DNA of 64,000 nucleotides, from NCBI RefSeq assembly GCF_014647675.1, contig NZ_BMPQ01000001.1:311349-375348 (forward strand). Reading direction: 5' to 3'. The notes beneath the pieces were generated by a model, which worked only from the letters and a program-made list of their open reading frames with translations, did no database searches and was not told the origin of the DNA. Made by a program: the position numbers and the translations under genes. The stretch is from Streptomyces flaveus (GTDB taxonomy: Bacteria > Actinomycetota > Actinomycetes > Streptomycetales > Streptomycetaceae). This document shows, one piece after another, positions 35,306 to 47,300 of this stretch (its first letter is position 1; every line of letters begins with the position of its first letter).

Positions 35306-38300
35306 GTGAGTCGGTTGGCACTTTCCGAGGTTCGAAACGATGTCCGCCTGCCGGTCACCGCCGCTCAACTCGGCGTGTGGGTGGCTCAGCGGCTGGAACC
35401 GGAGAGCCCGCTCTACCAGTGCGCCGTTCACTTCGACTCCGTTCCCCTCGACATCGAGGTGCTGCGCAGGTCCGTCATCCGCGCGGTGGCCGAGACCGAC
35501 ACGCTGAGGTCCCGGTTCGGTGACGACGGCGAGGTGTTCCAGATCGTCCGTGCCGAGGTGGACGCCACGGTGGACCTGGTGGACCTGCGGGCCGAGGCCG
35601 ACCCGGAGGCTGTTGCCCGCGCCTGGATGGACCGGGATCTCGCCACCGTCGCCGACCTCGAAGCCGGTCCCCTGTTCCGGCACGCCCTGCTGGTTCTCTC
35701 GGACGAGCGGCACTTCTTCTACCTGCGCTACCACCACATCGTCCTCGACGGCTTCGGGCAGACCCGCTACCTGGACCGCCTGGCCCGTGTCTACACCGCC
35801 CTGGCCGCCGGCGAGGAGCCCGCCCCGGCCCGCCGCCGCGGGCTCGACGAGCTCGTGGCCGAGGAGCGCGCCTACCGCGACTCTCCGCACCACGCGAGCG
35901 ATCGCGACTTCCTCCTCGGTCGTCTCGCCGGGGCCGAGGAGCGCCAGACCCTCGCCGACGGTGCGGCCAGCCCGGCCCCCCGCGCCCTGCGCCGCCACAC
36001 CGACCTGCCGAGCGAGCTGACCAGCGCGCTCACCTCGGTCGGGCACTGGCCGACCGTGATCGCCGCCGCCACCGCCGTGTACCACCACAGGATGCTCTCC
36101 GTCGACGACGTGGTCCTGGGCATCCCGGTGGCCGCCCGCCGCACTCCGGCCGCGCTGGCCACCCCGTCGATGCTCGCCAACGACCTGCCGCTGCGCGTCA
36201 CGGTCACCCCCGACACCACCTTCGCCGAACTGGTCGGCACTGTCCGCACCGAACTGGGCGCGCTACTGCGGGCGCAGCGGTTCCGCCGCGAGGAACTGCA
36301 CCAGGCCCACGACCTCACCGGCACCGATGCCGCCCTGTTCGGCACCGCCGTCAACGCCATGTCGTTCGACGCCCGGGTCCGCTTCGGCGACGTGCTCGCC
36401 ACCCCCCGTCAGTTGTCCAACGGGCCCGTGGCCGACCTGGCGGTGGCCACCTACGGCGACCCCGCCGACGGGGACGTCCGCCTGGAGTTCGCGGCCAACC
36501 CCGAGCTGTACTCGGAGGATGCGCTCGAAGCCCACCAGGAGCGGTTCCTGACCTTGCTCGCCTCGCTGGCCGCCGCCCCCAGTGCTCCTCTCGGCCGTGC
36601 CGAACTGCTCGACCCCGCGACCGCCGACCGGCTGCTGCACGCCCCCAACGACACCGCCGGCCAGGCGCCCGGCGGCCTCGTCGAGCTGTTCGAGCGGCAG
36701 GCCGCCGCGAGTCCCGACGCCGTGGCACTGCGCGCCGACGAGACGCTCACCTACGCCGAGTTGGACGCCCGAGCCAACCGGCTCGCCCACCGGCTGGCCG
36801 CGCGCGGCGTCGGCCCCGAGCGGCTCGTCGGGGTGGCGCTGCCGCGTACCGCCGGTTTGATCGTGACCCTCCTCGCCGTGCTCAAGACCGGCGGCGCCTA
36901 TCTGCCCATCGACCCCGAACACCCCGCCGACCGCCGGGGGATGATTCTCGAGGACGCGAGCCCCGAGCTGCTCGTCACCACCTCCGGCACCGAAGCCCCG
37001 GACGGGGTGCCCACCCTGCTGCTCGACACGGTGGACTGGTCCGCCGGCGACCCGAGCCCACTCGGCCGCCCGCAGGACGGCCGGTCCACCGCGTACGTCA
37101 TCTACACCTCCGGCTCCACCGGCCGTCCCAAGGGCGTGGCCCTGGAGCGGGCCCCCATGGACAACTTCCTGGCCGCGATGGCCCGTACGGTGCCGGTCGC
37201 GCCCGAGGATCGACTGCTCGCCGTCACCACCGTGAGCTTCGACATCGCCGTCCTGGAGATCTTCCAGCCGCTGCTGGCCGGTGCCGGCGTGGTGCTCGCG
37301 AGCCGTGACGAGGTGCTCGACCCGGACGCCCTGCGGACCGTCGTCGAGCACGAGGCGATCACCGTCGTCCAGGCCACCCCCAGTCTGTGGCAGGCGCTGA
37401 TCGAGACCCGTCCGGAGGTCTTCGCCGGGGTGCGCGTGCTGACCGGCGGCGAGGCCCTGCCACAGTCCCTGGCCAACCTGCTGACCGAGCACGCCGCGAG
37501 CGTCACCAACATGTACGGACCCACCGAGACCACCGTCTGGTCGATGACCGCACCGGTCGAACGGGACGGCGGGCCGGTGAAGCTCGGCGCCCCGATCCTC
37601 AACACCCAGGTGTACGTGCTCGACACGGCGCTGCGCCCGGTCCCGGCCGGCTACAGCGGCGAGCTGTACATCGCCGGCGACGGCGTGGCCCGCGGCTACC
37701 GGGGCCGTCCCGGCCTGAGCGCCGAGCGGTTCGTCGCCGACCCGTACGGTCCGGCCGGCACCCGGATGTACCGCACCGGCGACCTGGTGCGGGTCGAGCC
37801 GGACGGTTCCTTCACCTTCCTGTCCCGCCTGGACCACCAGGTCAAGGTGCGCGGCTTCCGTATCGAACTCGGCGACATCGAGGCCGCGTTGCTCGCCCAC
37901 ACGCCGGTCGAGCGGGCCGCCGTGCTGATGCGCGAGGACCGCCCTGGCGACAAGCGCCTCGTGGCCTACATCGTCTCCCCGGAGGGCGACTCCCCGGCCC
38001 TGCGCTCCCACCTCGCCGAGCGCCTCCCCGAGTACATGGTCCCCGGCGCCGTTGTGGTCCTGGACGCGCTGCCGCTGACGCCCAACGGCAAGCTGGACCG
38101 ACGCGCCCTGCCCGCGCCCGTGCGGGTCTCTCTGCCCGACGGGCGGGCCCCGCGCACCGAGCTGGAGGAGCGGCTGTGCGGCCTCTACGCGGAGGTTCTC
38201 GGCCTGGATTCCGTCACCGTCGACGACGACTTCTTCACGCTCGGCGGCACCTCGCTCTCGGCCACCCGCGTGGTCTCCCGCGCCGCCCGCGAGGGCATCA

Positions 38301-41300
38301 CCGTGGCGATCCGGGACCTGTTCCGGGCCCGGACCGTCGCCCGCCTCGCCCCCTCCTGTGCCCTGGGCGTCCCGGGAGCGAACGAAGCGCCCGCGCCGGC
38401 GCTGCCCGCGCCGCTGCCGGACGTCGAACTGACCGCTCTGCTCGCCGACCCCGAGGTCGAGGAGGTGCTGCCGCTGACGCCGCTCCAGGAAGGCCTGGTG
38501 GTGCACAGCCTCACCGCCGGCCGAGGCGGCGAGGTCTACACCGTCCACATCGGCCTCGACCTGGCCGGCGAGGTGGACGCCGAGAGGCTGCGCGCCGCCC
38601 TCGACACCGTCATCGCCCGCCACCCCGTGCTGCGTTCGGGGATCGCCCACCAAGAGGTGAGCCGGCCGGTGCTCGTGGTGCGCCGCCGGGCTGCCGTGCC
38701 GTGGCGCGTCCACGACCTGCGCGGGCGTGCGGACGACATCGACACGGTGCTGCGCGCGGAGGCCGACGAGCCCTTCGACCTCGCGTCCGCGCCGCTGCTG
38801 CGCGCGGCCCTGCTGCGCCTCGACGACGGGCACCGGCTCGTGGTGACCTGCCACCACCTCGTCCTCGACGGCTGGTCGGTGCCGATCCTGCTCGGCGAGA
38901 CCCTGCGCGCCTACCGGGGCGGGCCGGTCGGCCCCGAGCCCCGGCCCTACCGCGACCATCTCGGCTGGCTGGCCGGCCGTGACCACGAGCACTCTGCCGC
39001 CGTATGGGGCGAGGCCCTGGCCGGGGTCCGCCCGACCCTGGTGGGCGGCTCCGGCGACGGCCGTACGCAGGATTCCGTACGCCTCGAAAGCGCCCTGGAC
39101 GCGGCGACCACCGCGCGCCTGGAACGGACCGCCCGCGAGCTGGGCGTCACCGTCAACAGCCTGGTGCAGGCCGCCTGGTCGGTCGCGCTGCGCGAGTTGA
39201 CCGGTCAGGACGACGTGGTGTTCGGCATCACCGTGGCGGGCCGCCCCGCCGAAGTGCCGGGCGTCACCGAGATGGCCGGACTCTTCGTCAACACCGTGCC
39301 GCTGCGGGCCCGTCCGGGCCCCGGCCGCACCCTGGCCGAGGTGGCCCGCGCCGTCCAGGACGACCAGGCCGACCTCCTCGCGCACCAGTACCTGCCGCTC
39401 GTCGAGGTGCAGCGGGCAGCCGGCGTCGCCGGCCTCTTCGACACCCTCGTCGCCTTCCAGAACTATCCGGTGGACCGGGACGCAATCGAGGCCGTGGCCC
39501 GGGAGAGCGGCCTGGTGGCCGGCGCCGCCGATGTCACCGACGTCAACCACTACCCGCTCACCCTCACCGCGGTGCCCGGCGAGCGGCTGGCCGCCCGACT
39601 CACCTGCCGCCCGCACCTGTTCGAGCCGGGCACCGCCCAGGTCCTCCTCGACCGGTTCAACGACACCCTCGCCCGCCTCGCCAATGCCCCCGGCACGCTG
39701 GTCGGCGAGCTGGTGCCCGACCGCGAGCCGGTCGCCGGTGAGGACCGGCGCGACCTGGTCGAGCTGCGCGGCTTCCGGTTCGACCCGGCCGACGTCGAGG
39801 CCGCGCTCGCGGCCCACCTCGACGTGGTGCGTGCCGCGGCCGTCGTCCGCGAGGACACTCCCGGCGAGCGCCGCCTCGTCGGCTACGTGGTGCCGCGCCG
39901 GGGCGCCACCACCGACCCGTCGGACCTGCGGGACGCCGTGGCCGCGGCCCTGCCGGACTACATGGTCCCGTCCGTCCTGGTCACCCTGGACACCCTGCCG
40001 CCGGCTCCCGGCGGTGGGATCGACCGGCACGCGCTGCCCGTTCCGGTGATCGCGGGCGCGGCCGTACGTGGTCCGCAGACCCCGCTCCAGGAGCTGCTGT
40101 GCGCACTCTTCGCGGAGGTGATCGGCCTCGATGCGGTCGGTGTCGACGAGGACTTCTTCGCGCTCGGCGGCGACAGCATCCTCGGCTTCCGGCTGCTCAG
40201 CCGGGCCCGCGCCCGTGGCGTCTCGTTCGGCTTCCGCCACTTGTTCGAGCGGCGCACCGTGGCCGCGCTCGCCGAGGTGTGCACAGCCTACGAGCCGACC
40301 GCCGCCCCGCAGCGGATCCCGCTGCCCGTCTCCGCCGAGAAGGCCGCGCGCCTGGCCGCCGAGCCCGGCGTGGAGGCCGTACTGCCGCTCTCGCCGAACC
40401 AGCAGGGGCTGCTCTTCCACCACGCCTTCGACGACGCCGACGCCGACCCGTACACCCTGCAGGTCGTCCTCGACTTCGCCGCTCCGGTGGACACGGCTCG
40501 GCTCGGCGCCGCCCTGGACCGGGTGCTCGGCCGGCACGAGGCGCTGCGCGCCGGTTTCCGCACCACCGAGGACCAGCGGTCGGTGCAGCTGGTGTACGAG
40601 GCACCGAGCGTGCCGGTGCGGGAGGTGGCCGTCGCCGACGACGCCGCGTTCGCCGCGCTCCTGGACGAGGACCGTGCCACCCGCTTCGACCTGACCCGCC
40701 CGCCGCTGGTGCGGGCGGCGGCGGTGCGCCGGGCCGACGGCACCGGCTCCGCGGTCCTGACCATGCATCACATCGTGGTGGACGGCTGGTCGTTGCCGAT
40801 CGTCGCCCGCGATCTGTTCGCCGAGTACGGCGCCGGGGACTCGGGTGCCCCCCAGGAGGCCGGTCACCAGGCCCGCTACCGCGACCACCTCGCCTGGCTC
40901 GGCGGCACCGACACCGACACGTCGCTGGAGGTGTGGCGGGCCGCGCTCGCCGAGGTGACCGAGCCGTCGCGGGTGGCCACCGGGCAGGGCGCCCGGGTGC
41001 TTGAGCCGGTCCGGCAGGACCACCTGCTGACCGCGCAGGAGACGACGGGCCTCGCCGCCGTCGCCCGTCGGCACGGCGTCACCGTCAACACTCTGGTGCA
41101 GGCTGCCTGGGCGATCGTGCTGCGCGGCCTGACCGGCCGCGACGAGGCGCTGTTCGGCGTCACCGTGGCCGGCCGCCCGGCCGAGCTGCCCGGCGCGGGC
41201 GACCTGGTGGGCCTGTTCATCAACACCGTGCCCCTGTCGGTACGGCTCGACCCGGGTGAGAGTCTGGGCGACCTCGCCGTCCGGCTCGGCCGCGAGCAGT

Positions 41301-44300
41301 CCGCGCTGCTCGACCACCACCACGTCGCCCTCGGCGACATCCAGCGCGCCCTGGGCATGGGCGAGCTCTTCGACACCCTGCTCAGCTTCGAGAACTACCC
41401 GCTGGACCTGGCGGCCATCACCGCCTCCGCACATGCCGCCGGGCTCGAACTGGCCGACGCCCGGGTCCGCGACGGCAGCCACTTCGCCATCAGCGTCGTC
41501 GTCGAACCCGGTGAACGGATGCGGCTGCGGGTGCGCCACCAGCCGCAGTTGGTGACCGAGGAGACCGCGCTGGCCGCCAGTGCGGAGCTGCTCGCGACCC
41601 TGCGCGCCTTCGTCGCCGCTCCCGAGCTGCCGCTTGCCCGCCTCGCCGGGGCCGCGGCCGCGGCGCCGACGGACCGTGCTCAGGCGCGGTCGGCCGCGGC
41701 CGCGACCCTGCCCGAGCTGTTCGCCGCGCAGGTGGCCCGCACCCCGGACGTGCCGGCCGTTCTCGCCGGCGGCGAGAGCCTCACCTACCGGCAGCTCGAC
41801 CGCCGCTCCAACGCCCTGGCCGCCGAGCTGATCGAGCGCGGCGCCGGTCCCGGCCGCCTGGTCGCGGTGATGCTGCCGCGCTCGGTCGACCTGCCGGTCG
41901 CGCTGCTCGGCGTCCTCAAGTCGGGTGCCGCCTATGTGCCGGTCGACCCGGCCTACCCGACGGAGCGGATCGCCGTCATCCTCCAGGACAGCGCTCCGGC
42001 GCTGGCCGTCACCACCGATCCGGACCTCACGCCTCAGGGTCTCGCCACCGTACGGCCCACCGCCGCCGAGGCCGATGCGGTCGGCCGTACTCCCCTCCCC
42101 GAGGACGCCGCGTACGTCATCTTCACCTCGGGCTCCACTGGCCGGCCCAAGGGCGTGGTGGTGGAACACCGGGCGCTGGGCGCCTACTTGAGCCGGGCGG
42201 CCGAGGCCTACCCGGACGCGGCGGGCCTCGCCCTCGCGCACACCTCGGTGTCGTTCGACCTCACCGTCACCTGCCTGTACACCCCGTTGGTCGCGGGCGG
42301 CCAGGTGCACCTGGCCGAACTGCCGGACGCGATCGGGGCCGAACGCCCCACCTTCCTCAAGGGCACACCCAGCCACCTGCGGCTCCTCGACACGCTGCCC
42401 GAGGAGGTGTCCCCGTCCGGGACGCTGGTGGTCGGCGGCGAGGCGCTGCGCGGCGAAATGCTCGCCGACTGGCGGGCCGCGCACCCCGAGGCGACCGTGA
42501 TCAACGCCTACGGTCCGACCGAGGCGACCGTCAACGTCATGGAGTACCGGATCGAGCCGGGGCAGCCGCTGCCCGACGGCCCGGTCCCGATCGGCCGGTC
42601 CTTCCCGTACGCCCGTGTACACCTGCTCGACAGCGGCCTGCGGCCGGTACGCGCCGGCGCCCGCGGCGAGCTGTACCTCGCCGGCGAGGGACTGGCCCGC
42701 GGCTACCTCGGCCTGCCCGGCCAGACCTCGCACCGGTTCGTTGCCGACCCGTTCGGCCCGGCCGGCAGCCGGATGTACCGCACCGGTGATCTGGCCCGGC
42801 AGCGCCCAGACGGCGCCATCGAGTACCTGGGCCGCGTGGACGACCAGGTCAAGGTGCGCGGCTTCCGTATCGAGCTCGGCGAGGTGGAGGCGGCGGCCGA
42901 GGCCGTGCCCGGCGTCCGGCGCGCCGCCGCGGCCGTCCGCGGTTCCGTAGGCGAACCCCGCCTGGTCGGCTACCTGGTGGCGCCCGAGGGCGTGGACACC
43001 GCCGAGGTCGAGGCGCGGATGCGCGCGGCGCTGCCCGAGTACATGGTGCCCGCCGCCTTCGTGGTCCTCGACGAGCTGCCGCTGACCCCCAACGGCAAGG
43101 TGGACCGGGCGGCCCTGCCCGAACCCGCCGTCACCACCGGCACCGCGACCCGTACGGCCTCCGGCGATCTGGAGGAGCGTCTCCTCGGCCTGTTCCGGCA
43201 GGTACTGGGCCGTGAAGACGTCGGCGTGGAGGACGACTTCTTCGCGCTCGGCGGCGACAGCATCATGTCCATCCAGCTCGTCGGACGGGGCCGGGCCGCG
43301 GGAGTGAGGTTCTCCGCGCGGCACGTCTTCGAGCACCGCACGCCGGCGCGGCTGGCGGCCGCACTGGCCGATCAGGCCGTACGCAGCCCGCTGGAGGAGC
43401 GCCTGTTGGGGCTGTTCCGCGATGTGCTGGGACGTGCCGACGTCGGCGTGGAGGACGACTTCTTCACCCTCGGCGGCGACAGCATCATGTCCATCCAGCT
43501 GGTGGGCCGTGCGCGTGCCGCGGGGCTGAAGTTCTCCGCCCGGCACGTCTTCGAGCACCGCACCCCCGCCCGACTCGCCGCCGCCCTGGCGGAACAAGAC
43601 GGGTCGGCGTCGGACGCCCTCACCGAACAGGGGCCGGACAGCGCTCCGTTGCTGCCCCTGATGCGCCGCCTGGTCGCCCGCGGCGGCCGATACGCCCAGT
43701 ACCACCAGTCGGTCACCCTGACCCTGCCCGCGACCACCCGGGAGCACCTGGCCGCCGCCCTGGGCGCCGTCCTGGAGCGGCACGAGGCCCTGCGGATGCG
43801 CGTCGCGGACGCGGACGGCTTCACCGTCACGCCGGTGGGCGTGGACGGGCCCGCGGCCCTCGCCGACTCCCTGCTGACCCGTGTCGACGCCCGCAGAGAC
43901 GCCTCCGACGAGGAGCTCACCGCCCTCGTCGCCGAGCACACCGGCGCCGCCCGCGACAGCCTCGACCCGGCCGCCGGGCGCATGCTGCGCGCCGTCTGGT
44001 TCGACCGGGGCGCCGAGCGTGCCGGGCGACTGCTGCTCGTCGTGCACCACCTGGCCGTCGACGGTGTGTCCTGGCGGATCATCGTGCCCGACCTCGCCGC
44101 GGCCTGGGAGGCCGTCGCCGCGGGCGGCCGGCCCGACCCGGCGCCGGTGGGCACCTCGTTCGCCCACTGGGCCCGTGAGGTCACCGCACTGCCCACCGAC
44201 GACGCCGACCACTGGCGCGAACTGCTTGCGGCGGGCGACCCGTTGATCGGGCCTCGCCCCCTCGACCCCGGCCTCGACCTGCGCGGCGATGCCGGACGGC

Positions 44301-47300
44301 TGACCCTGCGGCTGCCCGCCGACGTGACCGGCGCGGTGCTCGCGGATCTGCCCGCGGCCTTCCACGCGGGCCCGGACGACGTACTCCTGACCGCGCTCGC
44401 CGCCGCCGTGCCACTGTGGCGTGGCGACCGGGCCGGCCTGCTGGTGGACGTCGAGAGCCACGGCCGTCACGAGGACCTGGTCCCGGGAGCCGAACTCTCC
44501 CGCACCGTCGGCTGGTTCACCGTCGCCCACCCCGTACGCCTCGACACCCGGGCGGGCGACCCGCGCGCCGTCCTGACGGGCGCGGACGCCGCCGGTGACG
44601 CCCTGCGCGCCGTCAAGGAACAGCTGCGTGCCACTCCGCGTCAGGGCATCGGCCACGGTCTCGCCCGCTTCAGCGACCCGCGTACGGCGCCGCTGTTCGC
44701 GGAGCTCCCCGAGGCGCAGTTCGGCTTCAACTACCTGGGCCGCGTGAGCCTGGCCGGCGCACTCGCCCCCGGCTGGGAACTGGCCTCCGTAGGCGCCGAC
44801 GACGCCCCCGAAGTGCCGCTCTCACACACGGTCGAAGTCAACGTCGCGGCGCACGAGGGCCCCGAGGGGCCGGAGCTGGTCGCCACCTGGACCTGGGCCC
44901 GCGCCCTGGTCTCCGACGCCGACGCGGCCCGCCTCGCCGAGCTGTGGGGCACCGCCCTGCGCGGCCTCGCCGCCCATGGCGCGCGCCCGAGCGCCGGCGG
45001 CCACACCCCGTCCGACCTGCTCATCCCGCTGGAGCAGGCGGAGATACGGGAGCTGGAGGCGGACGGTGACGTGGTCGAGCTGCTGCCGCTCGCCCCGCTC
45101 CAAGAGGGCCTGCTCTTCCACCACCAGTACGGCGACGGTGCCGACGACCCGTACATCTCCCAGCTCCGCGTGGAGCTGACCGGCTCCCTGGACCGCGCCC
45201 GGCTGCGCGCCGCCGCCGCCGAGGTGCAGCGCCGCCACCCCACGCTGCGGGCCGCGTTCCGCCGCACCTCTCAGGGCACGCCCGTTCAGGTGGTGCTCCG
45301 CGACCCCCAACTCGACTTCACCGAGGTCGAGTTGGCCGACACGGGCGACCTCGACGCCGTCTGCACGGCCGACCGCCGACGCGGTTTCGACATCACCTCC
45401 GCACCCCTGATCCGCTGGACGCTGGCCTCCATCGGCGAGCGCCACACCCTCGTCGTCTCCGCCCACCACAGCATCCGTGACGGCTGGTCCATGCCGATCG
45501 TGATGCGCGAGCTGATGGCCTGCTACCTGAGCGACCCGCTGCCCCAAGTCCGGCCGCACCGCGACCACTTGGCATGGCTCACCCGCCAGGACCGTGCGGC
45601 GGCGAGTGCCGCCTGGAGCCAGGCCCTGGCCGGCCTGGACGGCGGCACCCTGCTGTCCGGCGGCCCGGCCCCGGCCGGGCAGGAGGCCGGCCAGCTCGAC
45701 CTCGCCATCGACGGACTTGACGTGCAGGCCGCCGCCCGCCGCCTCGGCGTCACCGTCAACACCCTCGTCCAGGCAGCCTGGTTGCTCCTGGTGGCCCGGC
45801 TCACCGGCCGGGACGACGTGGTCACCGGCGTCACAGTCAGCGGCCGGCCCGCCGACCTGCCCGGAGCGGCCGACATGATCGGCCTCTTCATCAACACCGT
45901 GCCGCTGCGTGCGATCCTGCGCGCCGACGAGCCGGTCGGGGCCTTCGCCCGCCGGCTGCAGCTGGAGCAGGCCCGGCTGGTGGAGCACCACCACCTCGGC
46001 CTGGTGGACATCCAGCGCCTCGCCGGGCACGGCGAACTCTTCGACACCTCCATGGTGTTCGAGAACTACCCGCTGGACGTGGCGGCCCTGACGGCGGTGG
46101 CCCACCGCGCCGGTCTGGAGGCCGGCGAGGTCGCGCACCACGCCGTCACCCACTACGCCCTCGCCATGGAGGCCGGCCCGAGCGCCAACGGCCTGCGGCT
46201 GCGCCTGCACCACCGTCCCGACGTGCTCACCGAGGAGCGGATGGGGCAGATCGCCGAGCTGCTGCCCCAGATGTTGCACACCGTCGTCACCGAGCCCGCC
46301 ACCCCGGTAGGCCGGATCTCCGGGCACACCCCTGCCTCCCGGGCCAGCCTCCTGTCACTCGGCCACGGTCCCCAAGACGCCGCGGGCCCGGGCACCTGGC
46401 CCGAGCTCTTCCTCGACCAGGTCCGTCGTACGCCCGACGCGCCGGCCCTTGTCACCAGTGCGCAGACTCTCACCTTCCACGAACTCGCCGACCGGGCCGG
46501 GGCCTTGGCCCGGGTCCTCGCCGAGGCCGGCGTGGACACCGAGAAGCGGGTGGCGATCGTGCTGCCGCGCTCGGTCGAGATGGTGGTGGCCCTGCACGCG
46601 GTCGCCCTGGCGGGCGGCGCGTTCGTGCCGGTCGATCCGGCCCACCCGGCCGAGCGGATCACGCAGACCCTGGCCGACGCCGCGCCCGAACTGGTCCTCA
46701 CCACGGCCGGCACCGCGCTTCCCGAGACCGGGCTGCCACGGATCGACTTGGACGCGCTCGACCTGGACCTGCTCGCCCTGTCCGGCGAGGGACTCGCCCG
46801 GCCCATCCGCCCCCAGCAGGCCGCGTACGTCATCTACACCTCCGGCTCCACCGGCCGCCCCAAGGGCGTCGTCGTCACCCACGCGGGCATCCCCGGCCTG
46901 GCCCGGGCCCAGCGCGTCGGCTTCGACGTCACCGAGGACAGCCGGGTGCTCCAGTTCGCCTCGCCGAGCTTCGACGCCTTCGTCTCCGAGGTGGCCGTCA
47001 CCCTGCTCGCCGGCGCCCGCCTGGTCCTTGCCTCGCGCGAGGAGCTGCTGCCCGGTGCCCCGTTGGCGCGCACCGTCGCCGAGCATGGCGTCACCCACGC
47101 CACCTTGCCGCCGGCCGCTCTGCGCGAACTACGGCCTGCGGACCTGCCGACCCTGCGCAGCCTGGCCGTCGCCGGTGAGCAGTGCCCGCCGCAGGTGGCC
47201 GAACTCTGGTCGGCCGACCGCCACATGGTCAACGCGTACGGTCCGACCGAGACGACCGTGTGCGCCACCATGAGCGCCCTGCTGTCCGGGTTCGGCGTGC

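Noticed and set aside
36263..44656. A minus-strand open frame of about 2,800 codons opposite the NRPS gene
   Set aside because: It is antisense to conserved C, A, T and E domains, lacks recognisable domains and has the Gly/Arg/Val-rich make-up of a shadow frame in very GC-rich DNA.
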